A DNA stretch of 64,000 nucleotides from Cellvibrio sp. UBA7671 (GTDB taxonomy: Bacteria > Pseudomonadota > Gammaproteobacteria > Pseudomonadales > Cellvibrionaceae), in contig DLHJ01000014.1 of NCBI GenBank assembly GCA_002483145.1, positions 248,001 to 312,000 of the forward strand, in the 5' to 3' direction. Both the position numbers and the translations under genes were made by a program. Within the stretch, counting starts at the first letter, position 1. Each line of letters begins with the position of its first letter. Positions 54,996-63,415 of the stretch are shown here, piece by piece. Below the pieces are notes generated by a model. That model saw nothing but the letters and a program-made list of their open reading frames with translations, searched no databases and had not been told where the DNA came from.

Positions 54996-56156
54996 ATGAT
55001 TACTCCTATTTTTAATTTAAACGATATTATTCTCATTCTGGCGATAGGTTTGAGTTTAATTCTAGCCTTATTCCAACCCATCTTACCCGCCAAGAAAAAA
55101 CTCACCAAAGCATTATTAGCCAGTTTTTTCTTGAGCCTCACATTATCCGATATCGGCATTATGTTGATCTGGAATGAATACATTCCGCAATCAACCATGA
55201 GCGCAACGCTAGTACCCTACTTCTACTGCTGCTCCATGCTGTTAAAAGCGCCTTTGCTGTTACTGTATGTACGCAGTATTACGGAAGAAAATTTCCAATT
55301 AAAACGCATCCATCTTTTGCATTTAACACCGATGCTCATCGCCATACTGGTGATATCCAGTTTCGATATTGATATCAACCGCCTGAAGCTCGACACCTTT
55401 GGTATGGATGCACTGCTCTATCAAGTCATAGACAGCCTTTGGTATTCGCTGAAAATTATTCCACTGGGATATTTTATCGCCGCAACTTTTACTGTTTGGC
55501 ACTATCACAAAATGCTGCGCCAACAACATTCCGACGTAAATGAAACCGCTCTCTGGTGGTTGTATTATTTAACCCTGGGTTTTGTATTAGCCGGTATTTG
55601 GACGCTCTCTCTAAGCATACTTGCCTATTTCTATCGCTTGCCGTTTGGTGTTACCGATAACTACCTGAACTTTATTTTATTGATCGCACTCTTCTATTAC
55701 AGTATTTCCCATGCGCAAAACCTCACTACCACCAAGGAAGAAGAGGAGTTTGATGATCCGAAAGAATCTGCTGCATTGGTAGACACCAAACCGCTGGATT
55801 CCACTATCAGCAAAATTATGGACGGCATAGTCAACCAAAAGCTTTACCTTAACCAAAGCCTTAACGTTGAGCAGTTTTCAGCGAAGATCGGGGTGCCTTA
55901 CCGGGATGTCTCTTTTGCCATTAACAAAGCATTTGGCACAAACTTTTTTGAGTTTGTTAATTCCTACCGCATTGAAGAATCCAAACGTTATCTCACCGAT
56001 GAAAAATACAAAGACATGACTATTATGGATATTTTATTAGAGTCGGGCTTTAACAGTAAATCGGCATTCCAACGCTTCTTCAAGCGTTTGACGGGCACAT
56101 CACCAACAGAATTCCGCCGCGAGGCATTGCGCAAAGCACACTTTGCGCAGGAGTAG
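54996..56156 (+). CDS. Membrane-anchored AraC-family regulator
   Basis: A 386-residue protein whose first 240 residues hold about seven membrane helices (ILILAIGLSLILALF, ALLASFFLSLTLSDIGIMLIW, FYCCSMLLKAPLLLLYV, LTPMLIAILVIS, IIPLGYFIAATFTVW, YYLTLGFVLAGIWTLSLSILAYF, FILLIALFYYSIS). They are followed by a linker and a C-terminal AraC DNA-binding domain (LNVEQFSAKIGVPYRDVSFAINKAFGTNFFEFVNSYRIEESKRYL, then MDILLESGFNSKSAFQRFFKRLTGTSPTEFRR). Such proteins sense at the membrane and bind DNA directly. An earlier ATG at 54945 is in frame but includes the inverted repeat. Targets are unknown. Confidence 0.85.
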   Translation: MITPIFNLNDIILILAIGLSLILALFQPILPAKKKLTKALLASFFLSLTLSDIGIMLIWNEYIPQSTMSATLVPYFYCCSMLLKAPLLLLYVRSITEENFQLKRIHLLHLTPMLIAILVISSFDIDINRLKLDTFGMDALLYQVIDSLWYSLKIIPLGYFIAATFTVWHYHKMLRQQHSDVNETALWWLYYLTLGFVLAGIWTLSLSILAYFYRLPFGVTDNYLNFILLIALFYYSISHAQNLTTTKEEEEFDDPKESAALVDTKPLDSTISKIMDGIVNQKLYLNQSLNVEQFSAKIGVPYRDVSFAINKAFGTNFFEFVNSYRIEESKRYLTDEKYKDMTIMDILLESGFNSKSAFQRFFKRLTGTSPTEFRREALRKAHFAQE

Positions 56157-56182
56157 TGCTCAGCACTTGAGGCTGTTTTTAT

Positions 56183-56209
56183 GGATACCCGCGTATGCGG
56201 GTATGACGA
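56183..56209. repeat. REP-like palindrome, second copy
   Basis: GGATACCCGCGTATGCGGGTATGACGA shares its arms and TGACGA flank with the copy between fliH and fliG. It lies between convergent genes and could end both transcripts. Confidence 0.8.
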
Positions 56210-56235
56210 CAATATAACTATTCATTGATTTGCCA

Positions 56236-57825
56236 TTATTTAGGCAAAAGACCAGCATCAGTTAATATCGCAATTGCAGGTTCAAGATAAGCCGCATAAT
56301 GTTTCCATTGCCCAACACTTGCCGCTGAAATCGGTTGCCGGACTTGCACTGCGCTAGCCGTAGCAACTGGCTTGCTATTCTTCTCTACGGCCAAACAGGC
56401 CTCCTCCCACTCCAGACCACAAAAACCTAATAGTGCTTTAATCTCGTCAGTAGGGTTAGCCACTAAGGATTCATAATTAGCCACATAAAAATTATTGGGG
56501 TAAAGCGTCTGCCAGTGGTCAACTAAACGTTTGAATGCCACGTAATAGCGCGCGGCATCTTCAAGATTCAAAGTGTATCCAAAGGTGGAATCATGGAAGC
56601 TGAACAGTTGGCGATAATTACTGACGATAGTATCGAGCGGATTACGGTCAAGGCAGACTATTTTTGCCTCAGGTAAAGCGGCAATAATTAAACCGGCATA
56701 GAGTATATTCAGCGGCAATTTATCCACTAAATAACGCTTTCCCGCCAACAAATAATCCGTACTGGAAATATATTCACGCCCCAATGCTGCAAGATCCACC
56801 TCGTCCAAACGGTTAATAAAATCGCTATCAATAAACTCATTACTGGTTGACTTGAGCTGACGTTTTAGCGCTACCGAAAAATTATACAGCTCACCACCTG
56901 TGGCCACTTGGCTATGGTTTGAGATAATACGCTCAACCAAGGTTGTTCCTGTTCGCGGCATTCCAACAACAAATATCGCTCGCCCATTTGCATAACCCTT
57001 ATTTAACACTGGCGGTTTTGCTGAAAAATGCTGCTTTACTCGTGCAAAAATATCCTCATCCCGCGCAAACTGATAGGCGAGCTTTTTAGTCATTTTCTGC
57101 TTTGCTTGTGCCAGCACCGCCATGGATTCATCACAACACTTTAGTGCCTCAAGCTCTTTGGAAAGCGCATGGGCCACGCACAAACTATCATCAGGATCTG
57201 TTGCCGTGGACACCAACTCACGTAAGCGAGCGATGTGGTTAGTTTGCGGAGTAATCCCCCCCAAACTAGTTAATGCGGCATGTGCTTTGTAATAATCGGG
57301 TTTTAAAGCGATAGCACTTTCATAAGCATCACGAGCACCAGCAAAGTCACCACAAAATTTTAGTGACGAGGCAAGATTAAAAAAAAGACCAGGTTGTGCT
57401 TGCCCAAACGCAATAACTTTTTTAAAACAAACCGCCGCTTGTTCATACATACAAAGTCGATTGTAAGCTACGCCCATCACATCCAACACTTCTGCCGTGT
57501 GGTTTTGCAGACGCTCTGCACGTGCCAACAAATACACAGCATCTGTATTTCCAGCAAGCACCTGTGCACGAGCCAAATACACCGTGTATTCCAGTTTATC
57601 CGGCTCAAGGCGGTAAGCATGGGTTAGCATCTCAACTTCTTTGAGATGGTTTTTGAAATCATAGGCAATGCGGCTCAGCAAAAAATAAGCGCCTGCCCAC
57701 TGCGGATAACGACTAACGGCATCAGTCAATAATTGAAACGCATTGCGGTAGTCGCCTTGCAGCAAAGCAAGGCGCGCCGAATCCTGAATCAGCATTTGTT
57801 CATGTTCATTATCGACTACAACCAT
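56236..57825 (-). CDS. TPR-repeat sulfotransferase family protein
   Basis: A 529-residue protein. The N-terminal half (about 10-200) is a series of tetratricopeptide repeats (QDSARLALLQGDYRNAFQLL, GVAYNRLCMYEQAAVCFKKVIAFG, AGARDAYESAIALKPDYYKAHAAL). The C-terminal half is a sulfotransferase domain with the PAPS 5'-phosphosulfate loop FVVGMPRTGTTLVERIIS and the 3'-phosphate block CLDRNPLDTIVSNYRQLF. Genes of this type commonly sit near TonB-dependent receptors in polysaccharide-degrading Proteobacteria; the acceptor is unknown. It follows the lipoprotein gene by 21 bases. Confidence 0.88.
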   Translation of the reverse strand: MVVVDNEHEQMLIQDSARLALLQGDYRNAFQLLTDAVSRYPQWAGAYFLLSRIAYDFKNHLKEVEMLTHAYRLEPDKLEYTVYLARAQVLAGNTDAVYLLARAERLQNHTAEVLDVMGVAYNRLCMYEQAAVCFKKVIAFGQAQPGLFFNLASSLKFCGDFAGARDAYESAIALKPDYYKAHAALTSLGGITPQTNHIARLRELVSTATDPDDSLCVAHALSKELEALKCCDESMAVLAQAKQKMTKKLAYQFARDEDIFARVKQHFSAKPPVLNKGYANGRAIFVVGMPRTGTTLVERIISNHSQVATGGELYNFSVALKRQLKSTSNEFIDSDFINRLDEVDLAALGREYISSTDYLLAGKRYLVDKLPLNILYAGLIIAALPEAKIVCLDRNPLDTIVSNYRQLFSFHDSTFGYTLNLEDAARYYVAFKRLVDHWQTLYPNNFYVANYESLVANPTDEIKALLGFCGLEWEEACLAVEKNSKPVATASAVQVRQPISAASVGQWKHYAAYLEPAIAILTDAGLLPK

Positions 57826-57846
57826 ACAATCGCCATTCTTTCAAAA

Positions 57847-58929
57847 TTACTGGACGTCACAACCATTGGAAATAACTCCGCCCGATTGATTGCCATTCAG
57901 GTTTTTTACATCCAGGAACTTATCATAAATAAACCAGGTAGCACCAACGACCTCGATATTTTCCTTCCATGGCTTATTGAGTGCATCATACTGTTCGCGC
58001 CAGGATTTATAAGCCTGCTGATGTGGATTCTTTTCCAGCCAACATCCCATAAACGGAATATCATTGGTGTTTTTTGGGCCTTCGTTGGAAAAAATGGGCG
58101 CAATTTTTACCTTGCGGCTAGCAGCAGATAGCCACTCAAGACGCTCAAGGCCGTAATTGATAATAGTCACATCCGTCTGCATGTAATAGTGCACTAAAAT
58201 CCGGTCGGTAACATTTCCCAACCTAACTGCTTCCGTTGCATTAATCCAGCCAACATAAATCTCTGTTTGCAAATCATGCACCATGCCGACGGATTTAAAA
58301 TGCTCTAGCATCGCAATCGTATTATTAAACGCAGTGGCGCGATCAGGCATATTCCAGAACTCGTACTCCACATTCAATACGTTGATACGTTCGGATTCGG
58401 GGCGACCATTATTGTAGGCGACTATAGTATTCGCCTCACTCACATCCCCCAAGGCGGCGGCGACGCTTTTAACTCCGGCAGTTAATTTAGCGCGACTGAC
58501 CAATGCAGCAAACTGTTTGGCGGTGGTTGAGGTTGGATTAAGGCCTTCCAAATCATAAAAAATGAGATAGTTAAATCCATTATCGCGTACAAATTTTATA
58601 AATTGATCTTCACGCTCAACATTGCCCAACAATGCATTAGTGCGCCCCGTATTAAGGGACACGTACATTCCGTATAGTTGATCGTTTTGTGGTTCACCAC
58701 CTTGAGCTGATGATGCGATGGAGGAATTGGAGCTAGAAACTTCCGCGCTGGACGCACTTGCTTCTGCTGCTGAACTCGCATTCGTTACTATCTTAGATGA
58801 ATCATTTGATGAAGCACTTGATCCAACAACAGAATTGCCACTGTTGTTGGTATTTTTTATTGCAGAGGAACCACCACCGCAGGACACCAGCGCAAAAATA
58901 AAACTGAAAATACATAAATTGCGTAACAT
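57847..58929 (-). CDS. Polyserine-linker lipoprotein with a divergent GH18-like barrel
   Basis: A 360-residue lipoprotein. The signal peptide ends in lipobox LVSC (Cys17). Residues 18-77 form a Ser/Ala/Asn-rich linker of the kind found in Cellvibrio and Saccharophagus enzymes. The rest is a barrel-like domain (YGMYVSLNTGR, FIKFVRDNGFNYLIFYDLEG, INVLNVEYEFW, TEIYVGWI, RILVHYYMQ, KIAPIFSNEGP). The NxxNxExE arrangement at 183-190 sits where GH18 chitinases have DxxDxDxE. It is about 50 bases from the GH20 gene and is a close paralogue of the product of 61625-63232. Catalysis is not shown. Confidence 0.75.
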   Translation of the reverse strand: MLRNLCIFSFIFALVSCGGGSSAIKNTNNSGNSVVGSSASSNDSSKIVTNASSAAEASASSAEVSSSNSSIASSAQGGEPQNDQLYGMYVSLNTGRTNALLGNVEREDQFIKFVRDNGFNYLIFYDLEGLNPTSTTAKQFAALVSRAKLTAGVKSVAAALGDVSEANTIVAYNNGRPESERINVLNVEYEFWNMPDRATAFNNTIAMLEHFKSVGMVHDLQTEIYVGWINATEAVRLGNVTDRILVHYYMQTDVTIINYGLERLEWLSAASRKVKIAPIFSNEGPKNTNDIPFMGCWLEKNPHQQAYKSWREQYDALNKPWKENIEVVGATWFIYDKFLDVKNLNGNQSGGVISNGCDVQ

Positions 58930-58979
58930 TATAAAAACCTTTCAATAATTTTCCCGGAAGCGGCTGTATAGCCAACACA

Positions 58980-61541
58980 CTAATCAACAGTCGCTGTGTT
59001 GCTTACAACGGAATGTAAGCGGCTGCGCAGCAATACTTGCCCCGTCCCTACATCCACTTTATCTTGATACTGGACCCAATCTTTGCCGTTATTAAGGCTG
59101 TACTCGATACCAATTCCGGGTAACGATGAATTAGCACTTAGCTGGTTGTTAACGCGAATACCACCGGGGGGTGGCAAATAAAATTTAACGCCTGACTGTT
59201 CCAATTTGGGTAACTCTTTTGCAACCAAGGTGGCCGCGAACTCTCGCCAATCAGTAGCGCGTTTGCTCACATCAGGACTATCACTTTCCCACTCCGCCTT
59301 AAACCATGCGCGCTCTGCCAATACAATTACACGCGGGAAAATCATGGTTTGTAATTGTTCTGCAGTCCTGATGGTTTCAGTCCACACCTGCCCTTGCATA
59401 CCCAGAACATGCTCGGGGTTTTTCAGCGGTGGAAGAATGCGGCCAACCAAGCCATTCAAATTGGTAATGTCATTTCCAATAAATGTCCTATCGGCATTGG
59501 CGTAAAGATTATCTGGCATAAAACCAAATACTTTTGCGAGATCGGTATAACGTGTTGCCCAGTGGTAGCCGCGCTCCCCTGCACTGGCTTCATGTGGGTG
59601 ATCAAAATACAAATGTGTTGCACCAGAAATAACAACATCGTAACCGTTATTGGCTAAACGATGCGCACGGTCAGCGACCCCGGCCTCCCAGATATTGTCC
59701 CAGGCATTGGCGATCACGCGTTTATTGAATAATTGGTTGCGGTTAAAGGTATTGTTCGGGTCGTACATCAAACCGTCTTCCCACCCCATTAAATCGAGGC
59801 CACGTTTGTTGGTCATTTCAGAAACACGTTGGACAAAATAGGGTTTAAGGTCAGCTACACCGGCAACGCCTTTATCATTGTTAGCAAATAATTGAGTGCA
59901 CGCGGGTGATGCAGTCCATGCACCTGCACCGACTTCATCGCCACCCATGTGGAATACCGTCAGTTTTTGCCCTGCTTTGCGATACATTTGTTGAAGTTCA
60001 TAAGTCACTTTTTCAATAAATTCATAGGTCGATGGCAAGCAGACGTTGGCTGCATTATCCGAATAACTTTGCACCGACATGTAGCGGGATTTATCTTGCG
60101 GATCACTCAGTAGATATTGCTCTGCAGCGGCTTGTTGACCAGATGCCATTAACTTTTTATAGCGTGCCTCCATGGATTTAATGGCAGCGCGGGAATGGCC
60201 GGGCATATCTATTTCAGGAATAACCTCAATATGGCGTTGCGCCGCAAATTTAATGATCTCGGTAAAATCCGCAGCGGTTAAGTAACCATTGCCTACTGCA
60301 GTTTTACTGGGGCCATTACCCAATTGCGTCATCAGGCAGGTGGTTTCGGTTAAATCGAAACAGCGGAATGCTCCCACCTCCGTTAATTCCGGTAAGCCAG
60401 GAATTTCAATTCGCCAACCTTCATCTTCTGTGAGATGCAAATGGAGTTTATTAAGTTTGTAACGCCCCATTTGTTCAACCAGCGACATTACTGCTTCTTT
60501 GCCGTGAAAATTACGTGCAAGATCGTAATGCATGCCGCGCCATTCCGCGCGCGGCTCATCAAATACCCGCAGCGCAGGCACGGATTGCACGGTTGCTTTT
60601 TCTACTGGCAACAAACTCAATAAACTTTGTACTCCGTAAAACACACCCGTCGCAGTACCGGCTGAAACGGTAATTTTTTCGCTGGTAATATTTAGCTCAT
60701 AGGCTGCAGAATCCGCGAGTTTTTTATCGACACTGAGTGCGATGACCTGTTGCTTGGGAATGTTGGTAGATACTCTTTTTTCCAGCGACAAGCCTGCATC
60801 ATGCAACCGCTTCTGCAAATAACCGGATTCAAACGCAAGGCCACCCACTTCAATAATCACCCAGCGATTATCAATTTGTGCGCTGCCCTTGCTGTAGGTT
60901 ACATTTTTGGGTGTCGGAACTATCTTTACGTGTTCAGTATCTACATCCAATTGGTTAATCGCCATATTGGTGTGATAACGGCTCTTGGTGGTTACAACGG
61001 AATAAAAGTCTTTAGGCGTATCAAAACGTAAAAATTGTTCTGGCTTAATAAAGGGATCAACAAAAGCTTCAAGGTTTTCAGTATCGGTATTGGCAAATAC
61101 GGCTGCATCCCCTGCGGTATTGGCAATAAATGCGCGCGGCATAAAATCGCTGTAACTCACGATGTGGCCACGTGCCACATAGGGAAACCGCAAGGATTTT
61201 CCAGATGTTAAACCCGGGAATTTATCAGTGGGCGAAAGCTCATAAAGATCACCTTGCAGATGCTTAAAGGTAAATTCGGCGGAGTCACTCGACAATATGC
61301 GTTTGACCGAGTGAATATAAATTCTCCAATTTCCCTCTCCTTTTGGTAAGGCCAGGGAGGAATTATTATTGATAGTCACTTGCGCAGTAAAAGCACCTTC
61401 GCGGCCAAAATTACTGACTGTGCCAAAGCGCAATTCCGCGTTTTGGGCAAACACCCTTAAATCCGCCGATGAAAGCGACCCCGCGCACACCTGACCCGCA
61501 ATAAGAACAAGCCCTGCAACTGATAAATATTTTTTCCACAT
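58980..61541 (-). CDS. GH20 beta-N-acetylhexosaminidase (chitobiase type)
   Basis: An 853-residue exported enzyme that should release N-acetylglucosamine from chitooligosaccharides. After a signal peptide (cleavage near VCAG) come the CHB_HEX carbohydrate-binding domain (about 28-180), the GH20b domain (200-330), the GH20 barrel (about 330-770) and the C-terminal CHB_HEX_C domain. The catalytic pair is Asp535-Glu536 in HMGGDEVG; EIDMPGHSRA and HLHLTEDEGWRIEI are also typical. The layout matches Serratia chitobiase. It has its own short upstream region after a terminator. Confidence 0.95.
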   Translation of the reverse strand: MWKKYLSVAGLVLIAGQVCAGSLSSADLRVFAQNAELRFGTVSNFGREGAFTAQVTINNNSSLALPKGEGNWRIYIHSVKRILSSDSAEFTFKHLQGDLYELSPTDKFPGLTSGKSLRFPYVARGHIVSYSDFMPRAFIANTAGDAAVFANTDTENLEAFVDPFIKPEQFLRFDTPKDFYSVVTTKSRYHTNMAINQLDVDTEHVKIVPTPKNVTYSKGSAQIDNRWVIIEVGGLAFESGYLQKRLHDAGLSLEKRVSTNIPKQQVIALSVDKKLADSAAYELNITSEKITVSAGTATGVFYGVQSLLSLLPVEKATVQSVPALRVFDEPRAEWRGMHYDLARNFHGKEAVMSLVEQMGRYKLNKLHLHLTEDEGWRIEIPGLPELTEVGAFRCFDLTETTCLMTQLGNGPSKTAVGNGYLTAADFTEIIKFAAQRHIEVIPEIDMPGHSRAAIKSMEARYKKLMASGQQAAAEQYLLSDPQDKSRYMSVQSYSDNAANVCLPSTYEFIEKVTYELQQMYRKAGQKLTVFHMGGDEVGAGAWTASPACTQLFANNDKGVAGVADLKPYFVQRVSEMTNKRGLDLMGWEDGLMYDPNNTFNRNQLFNKRVIANAWDNIWEAGVADRAHRLANNGYDVVISGATHLYFDHPHEASAGERGYHWATRYTDLAKVFGFMPDNLYANADRTFIGNDITNLNGLVGRILPPLKNPEHVLGMQGQVWTETIRTAEQLQTMIFPRVIVLAERAWFKAEWESDSPDVSKRATDWREFAATLVAKELPKLEQSGVKFYLPPPGGIRVNNQLSANSSLPGIGIEYSLNNGKDWVQYQDKVDVGTGQVLLRSRLHSVVSNTATVD

Positions 61542-61561
61542 AGTGCTAATACCTCTACCAC

Positions 61562-61581
61562 ATCAAACCCTGGAGTTTGAT
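61562..61581. promoter_or_regulatory. Palindrome before the GH20 gene, possible operator
   Basis: ATCAAAC-CCTGGA-GTTTGAT has perfect 7-bp arms and lies 20-40 bases before the GH20 start, where a sugar-responsive repressor could bind. Confidence 0.4.
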
Positions 61582-61588
61582 TAACAAT

Positions 61589-61620
61589 AAAAATGACTGC
61601 CTCACAGAGGCAGTCTGTAA
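61589..61620 (-). terminator. Rho-independent terminator after the CBM32 protein gene
   Basis: A 9-bp stem GACTGCCTC / GAGGCAGTC (loop of 3) is followed on the minus strand by ATTTTTATT, just past the stop of the upstream gene. Confidence 0.8.
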
Positions 61621-61624
61621 CGAA

Positions 61625-63232
61625 TCAATAGACTTCCAACTCAAACAGCGAGAAGCCCCAAGCTGGCAATGCTTTCGCTGTGCCGTTGATGCGGACATAA
61701 CGGCCGGTGCCACTTAAGCCGGTTTGGTCATTGATCAACGCTGTATTTCCCGTAACTGAACGCAGCGTTGTCCAGTTATTGCCATTAGTAGAAATCTGGA
61801 TTTGATAAGCCGTTGCGTAAGCTGCTTCCCAGGTTAATTTCACCCGGGTAATGCTGTATGAAGCACCCAGATCAACCTGAATCCACTGTGAGCCGGAATA
61901 AGCACTTGCCCAACGGGTTGTGGTGGTATTGCCGTCAACTATTTTTGCAGGTTCATAACCCGCTGCGATAAATGAAGATGCCGTAACCGATTTATTCAGC
62001 GCGCGATTTGTTCCAGAACCACCGCAGCTACCGCCTATGCTTAAGCTCGCATTGGTTGAGGTAAAACTGGTGGGATTATTTGCATCGTAACTAATCACTC
62101 GCGCCGCATAATTACCCACATCTGCTGCGCTGATGTTAGATACAGTGAGTGATGCTGTACGTGCGCCAGCAATGTTTCCACCATCAATCAAGCACTTGCC
62201 ATTTTTCATCCAGCAATAACTTTTGTTGGTAGCAGAACTCGCGACAGTAAAAGTGCGCGACTGACCAGCGCAGGCAGTTTGATTGGTGGGATTGCTGGTA
62301 ATGTGATTGGGTTTAGCAGCGTAAATAGCGGGAAAATGATTGTATAAAAACCAATTGGAACCCACGACTTGAAGATTATTTTTCCAGGTGGCATTGAGTG
62401 CGTTGTAGCCGGTAATCCAACTTTTAAACGCTTTATCATTCGGGTTGGTTGCTAACCAGTTGCCCATAAAATAGGTTTCAGCATCGTCAGTCGTTGTTGG
62501 GCCTTCATTGGAAAAAATAGGCGCTATGTTCACTTTGCGGCTGGCACCGGCGAGGTACTGCAAACGCTCTATACCGTAATTAATAATTTCGGTATCGGTC
62601 TGGCGATAAAAATGTACCAATACCCGATCAGCTGCATCACCCAAACGCGCGCCTTCTGTAGCGGTAATCCAGCCAATATAAATTTCAGTGGTTAAGTTAT
62701 TGGCAGTACCAAGATTTTTGAAGTAATTCAGTACATTGATGGTTTCATCAAATTCAGCAGCTCGGTTAGTTGTAGAACGCCAAAATTCACGCTCCACATT
62801 GAGCACATCAATTCGCTCGTTAAATGCATGGCTATTGTTGTAATCGACAATGTTGTTGCCAAATTGTGATTCCGCTAATGCTGCCCCCACTTGCTGCACG
62901 CCATACTGGGTTTTTGCACGGGAAATCAGCGATGCCAATTGTGTTGCACGGGTAGAATTGGCCACTAATCCTTGCAGGTCGTACATGATCAGGTAATTGA
63001 TGCCGTTGTCGCGCGCAAATTTGAGCAAGGTATTTTCAGCTGCGGTATCACCCAATACGCCAGCGATTCTGGAGGTTGAATCAAGCTTTACATACATCGC
63101 ATTAATGTCTGCGCAACCGCCACCGACATAGGCATTACAGGTTTGTTGTGCACTAACTGAATAACAAAAAATAAATGATGAGATAAATAATGATAGAAAT
63201 TTAAAAATACGAAGGTTGAATAATTTTTTCAT
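61625..63232 (-). CDS. Secreted GH18-like barrel protein with Ig-like and CBM32-type domains
   Basis: A 535-residue secreted protein. A signal peptide (SLFISSFIFCYSVSAQ) leads into a barrel-like domain (about 44-305) that matches the neighbouring lipoprotein block by block: ARDNGINYLIMYDLQG, IDVLNVEREFW, TEIYIGWITATE, RVLVHFYRQTD and KVNIAPIFSNEGP. Here the GH18-like motif reads DxxNxExE (142-149). Next come an Ig-like domain (about 313-400, with Cys321 and Cys340) and a discoidin/CBM32-type C-terminal domain (NRALNKSVTASSF, ESPAKIVDG-like YEPAKIVDGNTTTRW, WIQVDLGASYSITRVKLTWE). It should bind and perhaps process a GlcNAc-containing polymer. Confidence 0.78.
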   Translation of the reverse strand: MKKLFNLRIFKFLSLFISSFIFCYSVSAQQTCNAYVGGGCADINAMYVKLDSTSRIAGVLGDTAAENTLLKFARDNGINYLIMYDLQGLVANSTRATQLASLISRAKTQYGVQQVGAALAESQFGNNIVDYNNSHAFNERIDVLNVEREFWRSTTNRAAEFDETINVLNYFKNLGTANNLTTEIYIGWITATEGARLGDAADRVLVHFYRQTDTEIINYGIERLQYLAGASRKVNIAPIFSNEGPTTTDDAETYFMGNWLATNPNDKAFKSWITGYNALNATWKNNLQVVGSNWFLYNHFPAIYAAKPNHITSNPTNQTACAGQSRTFTVASSATNKSYCWMKNGKCLIDGGNIAGARTASLTVSNISAADVGNYAARVISYDANNPTSFTSTNASLSIGGSCGGSGTNRALNKSVTASSFIAAGYEPAKIVDGNTTTTRWASAYSGSQWIQVDLGASYSITRVKLTWEAAYATAYQIQISTNGNNWTTLRSVTGNTALINDQTGLSGTGRYVRINGTAKALPAWGFSLFELEVY

Positions 63233-63334
63233 ATAACACCTTTATCGGATAACAAACATTATTGTGTGATTAACGCTATCTACAGCAAAGATGTGGTCCA
63301 TTACGCAGTACTTCCTGTTGAACACAAATTTCAG

Positions 63335-63368
63335 GCAAAAGGGGAAAAAGGCCCGGCCGAAGCCGGGC
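63335..63368 (-). terminator. Rho-independent terminator after the TonB-dependent receptor
   Basis: A GC-rich stem GCCCGGC / GCCGGGC (loop CGAA, 63351-63368) is followed on the minus strand by CTTTTTCCCCTTTT. It lies about 50 bases past the receptor stop codon. Confidence 0.8.
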
Positions 63369-63415
63369 AAACGGGAGTCACAACTAAAGGACAATTAAAT
63401 AAGAACGACAAAAAC

